The position numbers and the translations under genes were made by a program. Positions 16,323 to 26,269 of a DNA stretch of 64,000 nt are shown here, piece after piece. The notes below the pieces were generated by a model. That model worked only from the letters and a program-made list of their open reading frames with translations, did no database searches and was not told the DNA's origin. Position 1 is the stretch's first letter. The number at the start of each line of letters is the position of its first letter. The stretch comes from Fimbriimonadia bacterium (lineage in GTDB: Bacteria; Armatimonadota; Fimbriimonadia; Fimbriimonadales; Fimbriimonadaceae). The stretch covers positions 110,665 through 174,664 of the forward strand of contig JAUICQ010000001.1 of the NCBI GenBank assembly GCA_030427425.1, given 5' to 3'.

Positions 16323-17876
16323 TTAATCAATATTATCTGCAGAATTTGCTTGTGCTTCAATCATGTTGTTTACAGCACTATCAAACTCTGTAACTCTTTG
16401 ATCTATTTTTTTAGTATTGTTTTCTACAGTCATCATATTTTCTTGAAGGTCGGTTGCAGACTTAGATAATTCTTCTGCGGCATCTGATACTTCTGAAATA
16501 TTGTGAGACATATGCTTAATAGTTTTATTAGATTCGGATATCTGTTCACTGATATTATTTAAAATATTTCTATTGTTTCCATTCATATTTTTAAGGCCTA
16601 TTACAGCTTCAGACATAGTATTGTTTTGTTCACTAGTAATTTCAGTTAAATTGGCTATTTTTTCTAGGGCTAGCGCAGCATCGATGGTAACTTTTGAAAC
16701 ACTATCTACATCATTGACTGTAGTTTTAATAGCTCCGGACATATCATTACTTGTTTTTTGAACAGTACCTATTAAGTTAGATATTTCATCAGCAGATTCT
16801 TTAGATTTAATCGCTAGCTTTCTTACTTCAGTAGCAACTAATGCAAATCCTCTCCCGTGCTCTCCAGCATGTGCTGCTTCAATAGCAGCGTTTAAGGCGA
16901 GTAGATTGGTCTGATCTGCTATATCGTTAATAGAATCTACAATTCCACCAATTTCATTAGATCGTTGATTCATATCCTCTACTAATATGCTTGCTTGGTG
17001 AACTGTCTCTTTAACTCTTTTAATCTCAGATACTCGTTCTTTAATTTCGAACCAGATTTTCGATTGAATATCTATCTCTCCAATACTATTCTGAACACTT
17101 TCGATAGCTGCAACCATTCTTTCTAACGAAGTATCTTGTTTGTTGGCTGCCTTAATCATATCTTCTTTTAGTCGTTCTAGTTTATCCATCGAATTCGTAG
17201 ATTGTTTAGACATATTGGATAGTTCAGAAGCACTTGCTGTTAATTCTTCAGACATGGCCAACAGTTCACTAGTAAGATTTGCTGTGTTATTAGCTGCAGA
17301 GTGTGTATCCGCACTTCTGGCAGTTAGTTCTTCTATAAATTCTCTTACTTTATCTCTTAGTGGTGCAACATATGCATATTCTATATATGCTTCCATAATT
17401 AATTCTTGATCTAGGTTTATAGCTTTCATAATGGCAGCGATAGTCTTACCGCTTTTTCTAGCTGAGAACCTGTAATAGGAAGTGATGCTCTCAAATAATA
17501 CATCATAATATGTGCTCATTCCACAGAAGAAAAGCTTAGGATGAAGGCCGATTCTTGCATGAATCCAGCCGATTATCAGTCTACTTTCTAAGAACTTCTC
17601 ATCATATTCACATCTTAGTAATTCCTTAAAGTAATTTGGATTAGTTTTTTTAAGCTTATCTATACTTGAACCAGAATTTTCAATAATTTTCATAGCTGAA
17701 GGAATAGTTGCTAAATGACCGTAGAATGAGTTTACAAGCTTGCTCATTTTTCTATTTACTAGTCCCTCAATATTTCTTATGTACTTCTTGTCTGATTCTT
17801 TTATCCCGTAGATATCAACTCTATGTTTTAATTCGTTAATACTAATACCAAATTCTTTAACTAATGTACCGTTCAT
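16323..17876 (-). CDS. Globin-coupled sensor chemoreceptor (soluble, HemAT-like)
   Basis: Heme-globin sensor fused to a methyl-accepting signalling domain; relatives sense oxygen for aerotaxis. Residues 1-165 are protoglobin-like, with the proximal-histidine motif [12 protein letters not shown] (His106 counted from this start). There is no membrane segment. The MCP coiled coil follows, with the conserved tip [20 protein letters not shown] then [12 protein letters not shown] near 325-365. I chose the second ATG (17876) because GGAG stands six bases before it; the first (17888) has no ribosome site and itself creates that GGAG. Length is 517. It is divergent from the membrane receptor at 18086. 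No cheA, cheW or cheR genes are nearby. Confidence 0.93.
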   Translation of the reverse strand: MNGTLVKEFGISINELKHRVDIYGIKESDKKYIRNIEGLVNRKMSKLVNSFYGHLATIPSAMKIIENSGSSIDKLKKTNPNYFKELLRCEYDEKFLESRLIIGWIHARIGLHPKLFFCGMSTYYDVLFESITSYYRFSARKSGKTIAAIMKAINLDQELIMEAYIEYAYVAPLRDKVREFIEELTARSADTHSAANNTANLTSELLAMSEELTASASELSNMSKQSTNSMDKLERLKEDMIKAANKQDTSLERMVAAIESVQNSIGEIDIQSKIWFEIKERVSEIKRVKETVHQASILVEDMNQRSNEIGGIVDSINDIADQTNLLALNAAIEAAHAGEHGRGFALVATEVRKLAIKSKESADEISNLIGTVQKTSNDMSGAIKTTVNDVDSVSKVTIDAALALEKIANLTEITSEQNNTMSEAVIGLKNMNGNNRNILNNISEQISESNKTIKHMSHNISEVSDAAEELSKSATDLQENMMTVENNTKKIDQRVTEFDSAVNNMIEAQANSADNID

Positions 17877-18085
17877 ACTTTTCTCCATTTATTTTTTTGA
17901 CTAAATTACTTTAATATTTAGGTGTAATGGACTACTTGTTGCAATAAACAGATATTAAGAACAGGTTTTTTTAAAAAATAATATACTTTTATGTATATTT
18001 ATTAAATTACTGGCTATTTTGCCTTAATGAAAGTCTTACAACAATCCTAGAATAAAATTGTAACTGTATGAAAAAGGAGATTGTA

Positions 18086-19942
18086 ATGAATAAAATTAAA
18101 TTGTCACAGCGAATAATTGGTAGTTTTGCTATAATTACTGGATTAATAATGTTGTTAGGCTATAGTACTGTTTCAGAGATGGGCAGCGTACATAATGATT
18201 TCAAAAATGTAGTTAGTGTACAAATGGAGAGTATAGAAAAATTAAAAAGAGTTTCAGATCTATATGCAATTAATATTGTTGATGCTAGTCATCAAGTACG
18301 AAATAATAATTTTACTTGGGAAGAGGGCGTTCATTATGTAGAAGAAGCAAGGAGTGGTATTAAAAAAGAATGGGATGCGTATTTGTCTTCTCATCATACT
18401 ACTCAAGAATCAAAATTAATAAAAGAAGCTCTTTATTTAATGAAGAGCGCTGATGAAAATATTGCAGAGCTGTTAAGAATAATGAAGAAGAAAGATAAGG
18501 ATGTCTTAGTAGCTTTTACAATTGATCGCTTGTACCAATCGATAGACCCCATTACAGGTAAGATATCTGAAATTATTGCAGAGAATATGAAAGATGTAAA
18601 AAGTTCTTATTTGGTATCCAACATAAATTACAAAGATAAACTTACTTTTACTTATGCATTAGTTCTGTTCAGTATAGGTTTAGGTTTATTGTTGGGTTAC
18701 TCGTTATACAAGAGTATTACGGTGCCTTTAAAAGTATTCACGGAAAAACTAACAAGTTTACATGATCATTGTATTACAAACTTTAAGCAAGGAATAGAAC
18801 GCATGGCCAATGGCGATTTAACGCTGAAAGTTGAACCAAAAACAACACCTATTGAGACAGTTAGAGAGGACGAAATTGGTGAAGTAAGTAAAAAGTTTAA
18901 TGATATGCTTGCGAAGATACAGTCTGCATTAGAAAGCTACAATCAGTCTAGAGAGAAAATTACAAGTGCAGTAAATGAAATTAAATTAGCAATTAATAAT
19001 CTTAATGATAGTAGCTACAAATTAACCGATAATGCTACTACGGCATCGGTTGCTGTAAATGAAATAGCTAGCGCTAATGAAAAACTCGCTTTTTCTGCTA
19101 GTGAAGCTCAAGAAATAATGGAAAAATTATCTAGTTCGATACACGGCGTAGATGATGCCAGTAAGCATCAGGGATCGCTTGTTGGTACAGCAGATAGGGC
19201 TATTAAAGAGATGATCCAAGACATACAGAGTGTAGCTAATTCAAGCAGAAAAGCTGTAGAGGATGCTGGCGATGAGGATAATTCTGAATCTCAGGTTTTT
19301 GATGAAGATATGATATCTATTCAAGATGTGAGATTGTTGGTAAGCGATTCGGCATTAAAAGTAAGAGACTTAGATGAGAAAGGGCAGCAGATAGGAAAGA
19401 TTGTAAATGTAATAGAACAGATTGCCGGCCAGACTAACTTGTTAGCCTTGAATGCAGCTATAGAAGCTGCTAGGGCTGGAGAACAAGGTAAAGGTTTTGC
19501 AGTGGTAGCAGATGAGGTTCGTCATCTTGCTGAACAATCGGCTAGTGCTACTAAAGATATCGCAAAACTAATTCAGAGCGTTCGTGATACTGTATCATCA
19601 GCAGTTTCATCAATAGAAAAGACTGATAATGGAGTACAGAATGTAGCGAAGCGTGTAAATCAGGTGCGTGAGCGTGCAGAGCATGTCTTGACTGATATGG
19701 GTAATGTTAAAGAAGCTGCTGAAAAAAATGAATCGGCTTGTGTTGTTATGAATAAAGGTTCCGATCAGGTATCCGATTCAATTACAAACGTGGCTGCTAT
19801 TAGTGAAGAGACCTCTGCAAGCGCTCAAGAGCTAACTGCGACTGGACAAGAGTTAGCTGATTCTGCAGATAAGCTGAAAAGTATAGCTGTTAATCTAGAC
19901 GAGGCGATATCATTCTTTAAAATTAGTAGAGGTGCTGCATAG
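18086..19942 (+). CDS. Methyl-accepting chemotaxis protein, four-helix-bundle sensor
   Basis: Transmembrane chemoreceptor. From ATG 18086 (AAGGAG eight bases upstream; the upstream ATG 18068 contains that site and is rejected): an N-terminal membrane helix at about 7-27, a periplasmic helical domain at 28-185 of the 4HB_MCP type (ESIEKLKRVSDLYAINIVDA), a second membrane helix at about 186-210, HAMP at about 210-285, and the signalling domain with the tip [20 protein letters not shown], then FAVVADEVRHLAEQSA near 455-490. The ligand is unknown. An acidic insertion-like stretch (EDAGDEDNSESQ) occurs near residue 395. No C-terminal NWETF-like pentapeptide is seen. It pairs divergently with the globin receptor, sharing a ~210 bp control region. 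Confidence 0.95.
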   Translation: MNKIKLSQRIIGSFAIITGLIMLLGYSTVSEMGSVHNDFKNVVSVQMESIEKLKRVSDLYAINIVDASHQVRNNNFTWEEGVHYVEEARSGIKKEWDAYLSSHHTTQESKLIKEALYLMKSADENIAELLRIMKKKDKDVLVAFTIDRLYQSIDPITGKISEIIAENMKDVKSSYLVSNINYKDKLTFTYALVLFSIGLGLLLGYSLYKSITVPLKVFTEKLTSLHDHCITNFKQGIERMANGDLTLKVEPKTTPIETVREDEIGEVSKKFNDMLAKIQSALESYNQSREKITSAVNEIKLAINNLNDSSYKLTDNATTASVAVNEIASANEKLAFSASEAQEIMEKLSSSIHGVDDASKHQGSLVGTADRAIKEMIQDIQSVANSSRKAVEDAGDEDNSESQVFDEDMISIQDVRLLVSDSALKVRDLDEKGQQIGKIVNVIEQIAGQTNLLALNAAIEAARAGEQGKGFAVVADEVRHLAEQSASATKDIAKLIQSVRDTVSSAVSSIEKTDNGVQNVAKRVNQVRERAEHVLTDMGNVKEAAEKNESACVVMNKGSDQVSDSITNVAAISEETSASAQELTATGQELADSADKLKSIAVNLDEAISFFKISRGAA

Positions 19943-20008
19943 AGAGTATTGTTAGTAAAATTTATTATAGATCTTAGCAAGGTATGGTATAATTATGTTA
20001 TTGGAATG

Positions 20009-20084
20009 GGGCCTGTAGCTCAGCGGTTAGAGCAGGCGGCTCATAACCGCTTGGTCGTGGGTTCGATCCCCACTGGGCCCACCA
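20009..20084 (+). tRNA. tRNA-Ile2 (anticodon CAT, lysidine type) or possibly tRNA-Met
   Basis: 76 nt, with encoded CCA. Acceptor GGGCCTG pairs with TGGGCCC (two G-U pairs), the D arm is GCTC...GAGC, the anticodon stem GGCGG/CCGCT encloses CTCATAA, and the T arm is GTGGG TTCGATC CCCAC. The D and anticodon arms, GGTTAGAGCAGGCGGCTCAT, closely resemble E. coli ileX rather than elongator Met, so C34 is probably modified to lysidine to read AUA codons. It is preceded by the MCP gene and not part of a visible tRNA cluster. Confidence 0.9.
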
Positions 20085-20301
20085 ATTAAAACTCACCGTA
20101 CATTAATTTATCTAAGTCTTTATAAATTTTGATAAATCAACAATATTTAACTTAATTTTAAATATTTTATCCTAACTATCCAATATTTACGGGGAAGTAG
20201 TAAGTCTTTTTAGCTCTATCATCATAAAAACCTACTGTTCCAAGAGTTAAAGTTAGTTGCAATTTCTCTGTAAATATTGTGATTACATCTGATATTTCAA
20301 T

Positions 20302-21564
20302 TTATAGATGACTCATATTCCATATTAAAATCCCTCCAGGAATTTTAGGATAAAAATAAGTGCTTTTTTGAGGCATAATTTTGTGATTGTAGGCAATGTC
20401 CGTGATCTGTTTTATATTTGGAGAGGCACAATAAAAAATTAAATCGGTATCAGAATTATATTTGTCTAGCTCTTTAATGTTCTTAAAATAACTAATCGGA
20501 TGAGCTGGTTTTAGCTTAAGTAAGTGTTTGAATATAAATTGATGTAATATGCTAACATCTAGTTTAGCTACAATATCATCTATATCATCCATATAAAAAT
20601 TTTGTACTTCTCGTGGATTTTTTAAGGTTATTATATATTTTACATTTTTGTGTTTAATACCGAATACGTTATTTTTTCCATTTTTAATATCGTTGATAGT
20701 AGCTTGGATATTAGTGGAATTGAATTTTTCAATATTGAAGTTAGTAGAGAGTATGTTCAGCAGTTGATCCGTATTGATGTTTAATTTGCTCACCATTCTA
20801 TGGAAAGGTTGAATAAATAATCCTGGATCGTGCAGGCTTGTTAGTGCAACGGGAATATATTTACCGCCTTTTAACTTCGGATATAGATTGTGAAACATTA
20901 ATGTGGAGTTGTATCTGTGATGTCCGTCAGCAATAACTAATTTTTTAGTGCGGAAAAATTCTAGTATAGCCCTTGAATAGATGTCGTCTTGAATTTTTTC
21001 TAGCGTATTAGTAAGGTTCTTTTCGGAATTCCATGTAAATTCATCCAGTGTGTTTAATGAATTTATCCATGAGTATCCTTTACTTGCTTTATCTTCATAT
21101 AAGCAGAGTATAGTTTCAAAGTGGGTTTGAGTGGCCTCCAGCAATCGGAGTCGATCCTGGCAGTATTGCGGAAACACTTGCTCGTGAGGATATACTAACG
21201 AATCAGCAGCATCTTCTATTTCCAGCAGGGCTATCAAAGATGTTCTATTAAATACTTCTGGTAATTTATCGATTTGAAATTGTTGAGTATATCTATAGAA
21301 CGCAGGTTTATTTTCCGTATAGAGTATTCCTTTGTTTAACCATTCTTTTAAAAGAGCAGCGCTTCTTGCATAGCAGACAAACTTACTTCTGTCTTCAGAT
21401 AATTGTTCAGGCAGCGTTAAGTTGGCTATATTATATTCATTGTTGCTTGTTAAATAGTCACGGTCTATCTGTCTAGGAGTCTCATTAAATGTAGATATAA
21501 GCGTTTTGAAATCTCCAGCGGATTCGTGGTATCTTATTGCATGAAAAGGATATAAATTTGCCAT
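20302..21564 (-). CDS. DUF1015 family protein
   Basis: 420 residues with the family hallmark VIADGHHRYNST at about 210-221 and an N-terminal FHAIRYH-type opening (usually FkgirY). The family (sometimes called SerD-like/HPP-related) is cytosolic and widespread in Firmicutes, Bacteroidetes and deep lineages. Its biochemical function is not settled; an ATP-dependent kinase activity on free serine has been reported for archaeal relatives. The length is as expected. It stands alone, 160 bp upstream of ybaB in transcription order on the same strand, and is preceded by the tRNA on the other strand. Confidence 0.9.
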   Translation of the reverse strand: MANLYPFHAIRYHESAGDFKTLISTFNETPRQIDRDYLTSNNEYNIANLTLPEQLSEDRSKFVCYARSAALLKEWLNKGILYTENKPAFYRYTQQFQIDKLPEVFNRTSLIALLEIEDAADSLVYPHEQVFPQYCQDRLRLLEATQTHFETILCLYEDKASKGYSWINSLNTLDEFTWNSEKNLTNTLEKIQDDIYSRAILEFFRTKKLVIADGHHRYNSTLMFHNLYPKLKGGKYIPVALTSLHDPGLFIQPFHRMVSKLNINTDQLLNILSTNFNIEKFNSTNIQATINDIKNGKNNVFGIKHKNVKYIITLKNPREVQNFYMDDIDDIVAKLDVSILHQFIFKHLLKLKPAHPISYFKNIKELDKYNSDTDLIFYCASPNIKQITDIAYNHKIMPQKSTYFYPKIPGGILIWNMSHL

Positions 21565-21723
21565 AAGCGTATATATTAATAATAATTATATTATTGGTAC
21601 TTATACCTAATATACGCACTTATATGTGATAAGCAGAGAAAGAATAATATTAAAAAGAAATGAAATGATTATAAAATAGGTATTAATGCCTAAGTTACAA
21701 TCATTTTCATGGAGTTGAATTAT

Positions 21724-22056
21724 TTATAGGCCAGGTACATTAGGCATGATGCCTTTCATCTTCGACTCTTTGAGCTCTTTGGTTTTTTCTATTCCATTTT
21801 GAAAAGCGCTTTTAATAATATCTTCTAAAATTTCAACATCGATATTCGCAAGGTCTTCTTCAAGTATCTTTACTTCTTTAACATTACTCTGACCATCTAA
21901 TGTTATTTTCAAGAACTGTTTTTCTATAACAACTCTTTCATCTAACAATTTATTTTCTTCTTCTTGCATTTTCTGCATAGATTGCTCTAGCTGTTGCATC
22001 ATTCCAGGCATTCCACCTTGTGGCATGAATTTATTTAAATGTTTAGGCATTTTCAT
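21724..22056 (-). CDS. YbaB/EbfC nucleoid-associated protein
   Basis: 110-residue small DNA-binding protein. An N-terminal Met/Gln/Gly-rich tail (MPQGGMPGMMQQLEQSMQKM) leads into a coiled coil and the beta-hairpin core (KITLDGQSNVKEVKI), and it ends in a family-typical GI.P (GIMPNVPGL). The start ATG is preceded by AGAGGAT. In many bacteria this gene lies next to dnaX and recR; here dnaX is about 10 kb away, so that linkage is broken. It dimerises and coats DNA. Confidence 0.93.
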   Translation of the reverse strand: MKMPKHLNKFMPQGGMPGMMQQLEQSMQKMQEEENKLLDERVVIEKQFLKITLDGQSNVKEVKILEEDLANIDVEILEDIIKSAFQNGIEKTKELKESKMKGIMPNVPGL

Positions 22057-22137
22057 GATAATAATCCTCTATTAACGTGGTTTATATTGAAAAGTATATC
22101 CAGTTTATATAATAATTATTATTAATTGGGGAAGTAT

Positions 22138-24981
22138 ATGTTAAAGAAAAATTCTTTTATATTTTATTTAGTAATATTTTTTACAGCTATGGCTAGTCTT
22201 GCTAATGCAGGAATAGAACAAGCGTATTCAGAAAAAAGTAAACAAAGCAAAAAAAATAAGAAAACGAAGAAATTAAAAGAATATAATAAAAAATTTAACG
22301 ACGAATATACTATCTTCGGTATGGATTATTTTCAATTACCTAGAGAGAAAATCAATAGTAGAGTAAAGTTTAATAAAAAGAATAAGAAAGCAACTAAAAA
22401 AAATGTTCCTTTTACTGTAGAGGGCGAATCAGCAGAGAATAATACTGTAGATTTTAACATATTGGAAGGATTATCGGATAAAGTAATCAACTCAGATAGA
22501 TATCTGCTTGGGGTTAACGATACTATTTTACTTAAATATTGGAGTGAAACAGAGCCGCCTACCGAGACTAAATTAAAAGTAGATTATAAAGGTAGTGTTA
22601 ATATACCAATTACAGGAAAAGTTCTTACAGTGCGAGGCATGAATCTTCAACAGGCTGAAAGAAGTATAAAACAAGAGCTGTCTCAAGCATTAAACAGGCC
22701 GGAAATAACATTAACTCTATCAGAAATTAGAAGTATCCATGTAACAATAATGGGAGAATCGTATCTTCCGGGGAATTATGATGTACCTTCCACTACCACA
22801 CTATATAATTTATTATATGCAACTGGTGGTGTTAATATAAATGGAACATTACGTGACATCCATATTAAAAGAACAGGTAATGATACTATACATTTCGATT
22901 TTTATAAGTTCTTAATAGAGGGCGATTGTAGTCAGGATATACCTCTTAATCCTGGTGATATTATTTATATTCCTCCATGTAAAAATAGAGTGCTAATAAA
23001 GGGAGAAGTTGTTAGACCTGGTTTTTTTGAATTGGGAGAGAATAACAATATCAAAGAGCTTTTATGGTGCTGTAGAGGAATAAAATCGACAGCGAATGCT
23101 AATAACATACATATAGAGTCTGTTGTTCCTTATAAAGAGAGAACCGTAAAAGATATTGATATAACGAAAGACAGAGACTATGGCTTGTATCCGGTATATG
23201 ATAATGATACTGTAGAAGTAAGAAGTGTTCATAAGAAAGTGATGAATCAGGTGAGCATTGAAGGAGCCGTTAAAATACCTGGGAAATATGAATTTACCGA
23301 AGGTATTACTCTGGAAGATATTATCAATAGGGCCGGTGGACTTTTAGAAGATGCGTATCTTGATAGATGTGAATTAATTCATAAGAACAAGGATGGTTCA
23401 GAAGCGCTTGAGATAGTAGATTTAAGGAAGCTTCTAGCTGACAAAGGAAAGCATAAAGTGCTCAACCCGTTGGATAGCGTTCTAATATACAAACAAAAAG
23501 ATTTGAAATGGCAAGGGGAGAGATTTGTGAAAATTACCGGCGCAGTCAAAAAGCCTGGTACATATTACAGGCCAGACAATATGACCCTTGAAGATTTAGT
23601 AAATAGAGCCGGAGGTGTCCTTCCAGAAGGATATCTTAGAAACGTTTTCTTGCAGAGATATAATCAGGATGGAACTTTTGGCGAGCTGGTAAGATGCAAC
23701 TTAGAACAAGTGCAGAAAAGTAAGGGGTCGAAGCATACTTTACTCAGAGATAGGGATGAGGTTAATATACAAAGATTAGATGAAATACAATTTACTCCTG
23801 AGGAGGAGGTTAGTATCTATGGAGCTGTGCAGAAGCCTGGTTCGTATCCTTGTGGCTCTATCATGCCCTTGCAATCGTTAGTGCAGTTAGCGGGTGGTTT
23901 TTTGCCGGAGGCATCGGATGAAGTAGAAGTTGCCAGATCGAATTATTATCGTAAATTGAATCATACAGGCAATACTCATAAAATAGATAAATATAAAACT
24001 ATAGATATCATTAACGGAAGTGTTAATTGTTATATTCTTAAAGGTGATGTCGTAACTGTTTCGAAATTAAATGTCATCCAGAAAAGACCAGAAATAGTTT
24101 ATATCGAAGGAAGAGTAAAGAAACCAGGACCTTACCCATTAAAATCCAATTACGAGACTTTAAGCTCTGTAATTTATAGAGCAGGAGGGCTTATGAACGA
24201 TGCATTTTTAAGTGGTGCAAGACTCTATAGATCTGCGAGGCCAGAAGGTGAAGAGTTTAAAAGTAATGTTGTGAATAAAATTATCGATCTGTATAAAATT
24301 ATCCAACTTAATGAATATAAAAGGTTAACTGCTGAAATGCAGCTGAAGTTTTATAAAATAACAGGAGAAAATAGCAACTCTGGAGCATCAGAAACAAAAG
24401 CCGATTCTTTGATTGGTAAAGAGCTTTCTATGCTGAAGAAAACTAATAAATCTTTTAACAAAAAAGAGGATAACAGTTCATCATATCAGTTAAATCTAAA
24501 TAACTTAAATTTAGTAACTCCTGCTAGGGAATTTGATTATGGAAACTTGCATCCTTCTCCTAATTTAAATATCAATATTTCCGGAGCATTAAGAAATCCT
24601 GGATCGAAGGATGATATTATTTTAAAGAATAATGATAAAATAATTGTTCCTGAGGTTCCTAGTTCTATCAATATAATAGGATCTGTCGTAGTTCCATCTA
24701 CTATTTTATTTAAAGAAGGATACAATGTTGAATATTATGTAAATAGATCTGGAGGTTGCTGTGATGATGCTAATAAGGGACAAATAGTAGTCATACGTTC
24801 TAATGGTGTAGTTGATAAGGCAAATTTTAGAACTAAGATTTATTTAGGTGATACGATATTTGTTCCAAATTTAGTAATGCCAATTGCTATAGAAGAGAAG
24901 TCGGAAAAATTTAATAAGTTTTTAGATAATTTTACAAATCTAGCTTTTTCGTTTTTATTAGTTAGGAGTATTGTTAAGTAA
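22138..24981 (+). CDS. Polysaccharide export protein with multiple SLBB domains
   Basis: 947 residues from ATG 22138 (GGGGAAG upstream; I prefer it over the TTG at 22126). A signal peptide ends about residue 24 (ASLANAG) and a basic Lys-rich stretch follows. The Poly_export (Wza-type) domain is at about 118-205 (LLGVNDTILLKYW, VNIPITGKV). At least seven SLBB-like repeats follow, each opening with a variant of V.I.GAVKKPGTY (for example IKGEVVRPGFF, IEGAVKIPGKY, ITGAVKKPGTY, IYGAVQKPGSY, IEGRVKKPGPY). A C-terminal hydrophobic segment ends the protein. Wza has two SLBBs, so this is a long, multi-ring version, likely forming a periplasmic channel for polysaccharide. It directly abuts the Wzz-like gene. 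Confidence 0.92.
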   Translation: MLKKNSFIFYLVIFFTAMASLANAGIEQAYSEKSKQSKKNKKTKKLKEYNKKFNDEYTIFGMDYFQLPREKINSRVKFNKKNKKATKKNVPFTVEGESAENNTVDFNILEGLSDKVINSDRYLLGVNDTILLKYWSETEPPTETKLKVDYKGSVNIPITGKVLTVRGMNLQQAERSIKQELSQALNRPEITLTLSEIRSIHVTIMGESYLPGNYDVPSTTTLYNLLYATGGVNINGTLRDIHIKRTGNDTIHFDFYKFLIEGDCSQDIPLNPGDIIYIPPCKNRVLIKGEVVRPGFFELGENNNIKELLWCCRGIKSTANANNIHIESVVPYKERTVKDIDITKDRDYGLYPVYDNDTVEVRSVHKKVMNQVSIEGAVKIPGKYEFTEGITLEDIINRAGGLLEDAYLDRCELIHKNKDGSEALEIVDLRKLLADKGKHKVLNPLDSVLIYKQKDLKWQGERFVKITGAVKKPGTYYRPDNMTLEDLVNRAGGVLPEGYLRNVFLQRYNQDGTFGELVRCNLEQVQKSKGSKHTLLRDRDEVNIQRLDEIQFTPEEEVSIYGAVQKPGSYPCGSIMPLQSLVQLAGGFLPEASDEVEVARSNYYRKLNHTGNTHKIDKYKTIDIINGSVNCYILKGDVVTVSKLNVIQKRPEIVYIEGRVKKPGPYPLKSNYETLSSVIYRAGGLMNDAFLSGARLYRSARPEGEEFKSNVVNKIIDLYKIIQLNEYKRLTAEMQLKFYKITGENSNSGASETKADSLIGKELSMLKKTNKSFNKKEDNSSSYQLNLNNLNLVTPAREFDYGNLHPSPNLNINISGALRNPGSKDDIILKNNDKIIVPEVPSSINIIGSVVVPSTILFKEGYNVEYYVNRSGGCCDDANKGQIVVIRSNGVVDKANFRTKIYLGDTIFVPNLVMPIAIEEKSEKFNKFLDNFTNLAFSFLLVRSIVK

Positions 24982-26238
24982 ATGAAAACAGCTGATAATG
25001 CTAGAAAATACAATGATAGTGTTGATATTGGAAGAGTCTTGAATATAATATTAAAGGCGCGATATAAGATTCTTTGGGTATCACTAGTTTTAGGTTTATT
25101 GTTTTTATTATATGATAGAGTAAGAACTCCTGTTTGGAATGTATCTACTATTTTAACATTTGCTAATAATTCTAAAGGTTTTAATTTGGCAAATTTAAGT
25201 TCAGGAGAATCTGCTAATATTAGCATGTATTCTTCTATATTAAAGAGCAATAGAGTGCTAAAATCTGTCATAAAGAAATATGATTTAGACCAGCTTAGTT
25301 TTGTGAAAAAGTTAAATATTACTGAAAGAAAAAATTCTAATATTATTGAGTTTTCTTATGTTGGAGAAGATAAAAAATTAATCAGAAATATTCTTTTAGA
25401 TTTACTCCATTCTTTTACATTAGCTAATAAAGACCTTAATCTTCCAGGGAATTATAATGAGATAGAAGCTTATGATATAAGTATTAATGAAAAAAAAGAT
25501 AAGCTTAAAAAATTAGAATTAGAATTAGAAAAAATGCTCTCTGATACTGCCACTTCATTGGCAGATGAAAAGGGGATGTTTAAAATTATAGAGGACTATA
25601 AAATTAAAAAGTTAGAAAAAGAGAATCTTGAATCTCAATTAAATGATTTCCGAAAAAGATTTAGAGAATTACAGAACGATTCTAATCTACTTCCAAACTT
25701 CGATCCTGGAATGGAAGCGTGGAGAAAAAAAATAATTAATACTAAGCTTAAACTGAATAATATGAAGCTTACATATGGCGATTCAGCTCCAGCAGTTGTA
25801 AAATTGCGTAAAGAATTGGATAATTTGAATGATGAATTTAAAAGAGAAATTAATAATTTTAGCAAAGCTTTAGATAAAGGATTTACTGAGAAATTTTCAC
25901 AATTATTTATGGAAAAAGTAGGCCTGGAGACTACTATCGCTGGATTAGAAAAGCTTATTAAACAAACACCTGCAGATACCATTAAAGTTAACAATTTAAC
26001 GCGAGATATTGCTATATTAAACGTAGTATTGCAAGAGTTGATTAAAAAAAGAGAGATGTATCAGTTAGAAACAATTAAAAACCCTAATAAGTGGCAGGTG
26101 TTAGATAATGCCGTCATTTCAGATAGGCCGCTAAATAAAAAACCTATCTTAATGACTCTTTTAGGAATATTAATAGGTTTCTTACTTTCTACTATATATT
26201 TTGTTAGAAATAGTTCTAAAAATTCAATTGTTACGTAA
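24982..26238 (+). CDS. Wzz-like chain-length determinant (no kinase domain)
   Basis: 418 residues. The ATG follows the preceding TAA with no gap, so translation is probably coupled. An N-terminal cytoplasmic stretch is followed by a membrane helix at about 33-50 (VSLVLGLLFLLYD). A long periplasmic coiled-coil region (about 150-350, KLKKLELELEKML) leads to the family-typical DNAVISDRPLNKKP just before the second membrane helix (about 390-410). No Walker motifs or Tyr-rich tail, so it is Wzz/PCP-type, not a BY-kinase fusion. Together with the upstream SLBB protein it would set polymer length or open the export channel. Confidence 0.9.
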   Translation: MKTADNARKYNDSVDIGRVLNIILKARYKILWVSLVLGLLFLLYDRVRTPVWNVSTILTFANNSKGFNLANLSSGESANISMYSSILKSNRVLKSVIKKYDLDQLSFVKKLNITERKNSNIIEFSYVGEDKKLIRNILLDLLHSFTLANKDLNLPGNYNEIEAYDISINEKKDKLKKLELELEKMLSDTATSLADEKGMFKIIEDYKIKKLEKENLESQLNDFRKRFRELQNDSNLLPNFDPGMEAWRKKIINTKLKLNNMKLTYGDSAPAVVKLRKELDNLNDEFKREINNFSKALDKGFTEKFSQLFMEKVGLETTIAGLEKLIKQTPADTIKVNNLTRDIAILNVVLQELIKKREMYQLETIKNPNKWQVLDNAVISDRPLNKKPILMTLLGILIGFLLSTIYFVRNSSKNSIVT

Positions 26239-26269
26239 CGTTATGGAATAACTGGTAAAATGTTTACAG

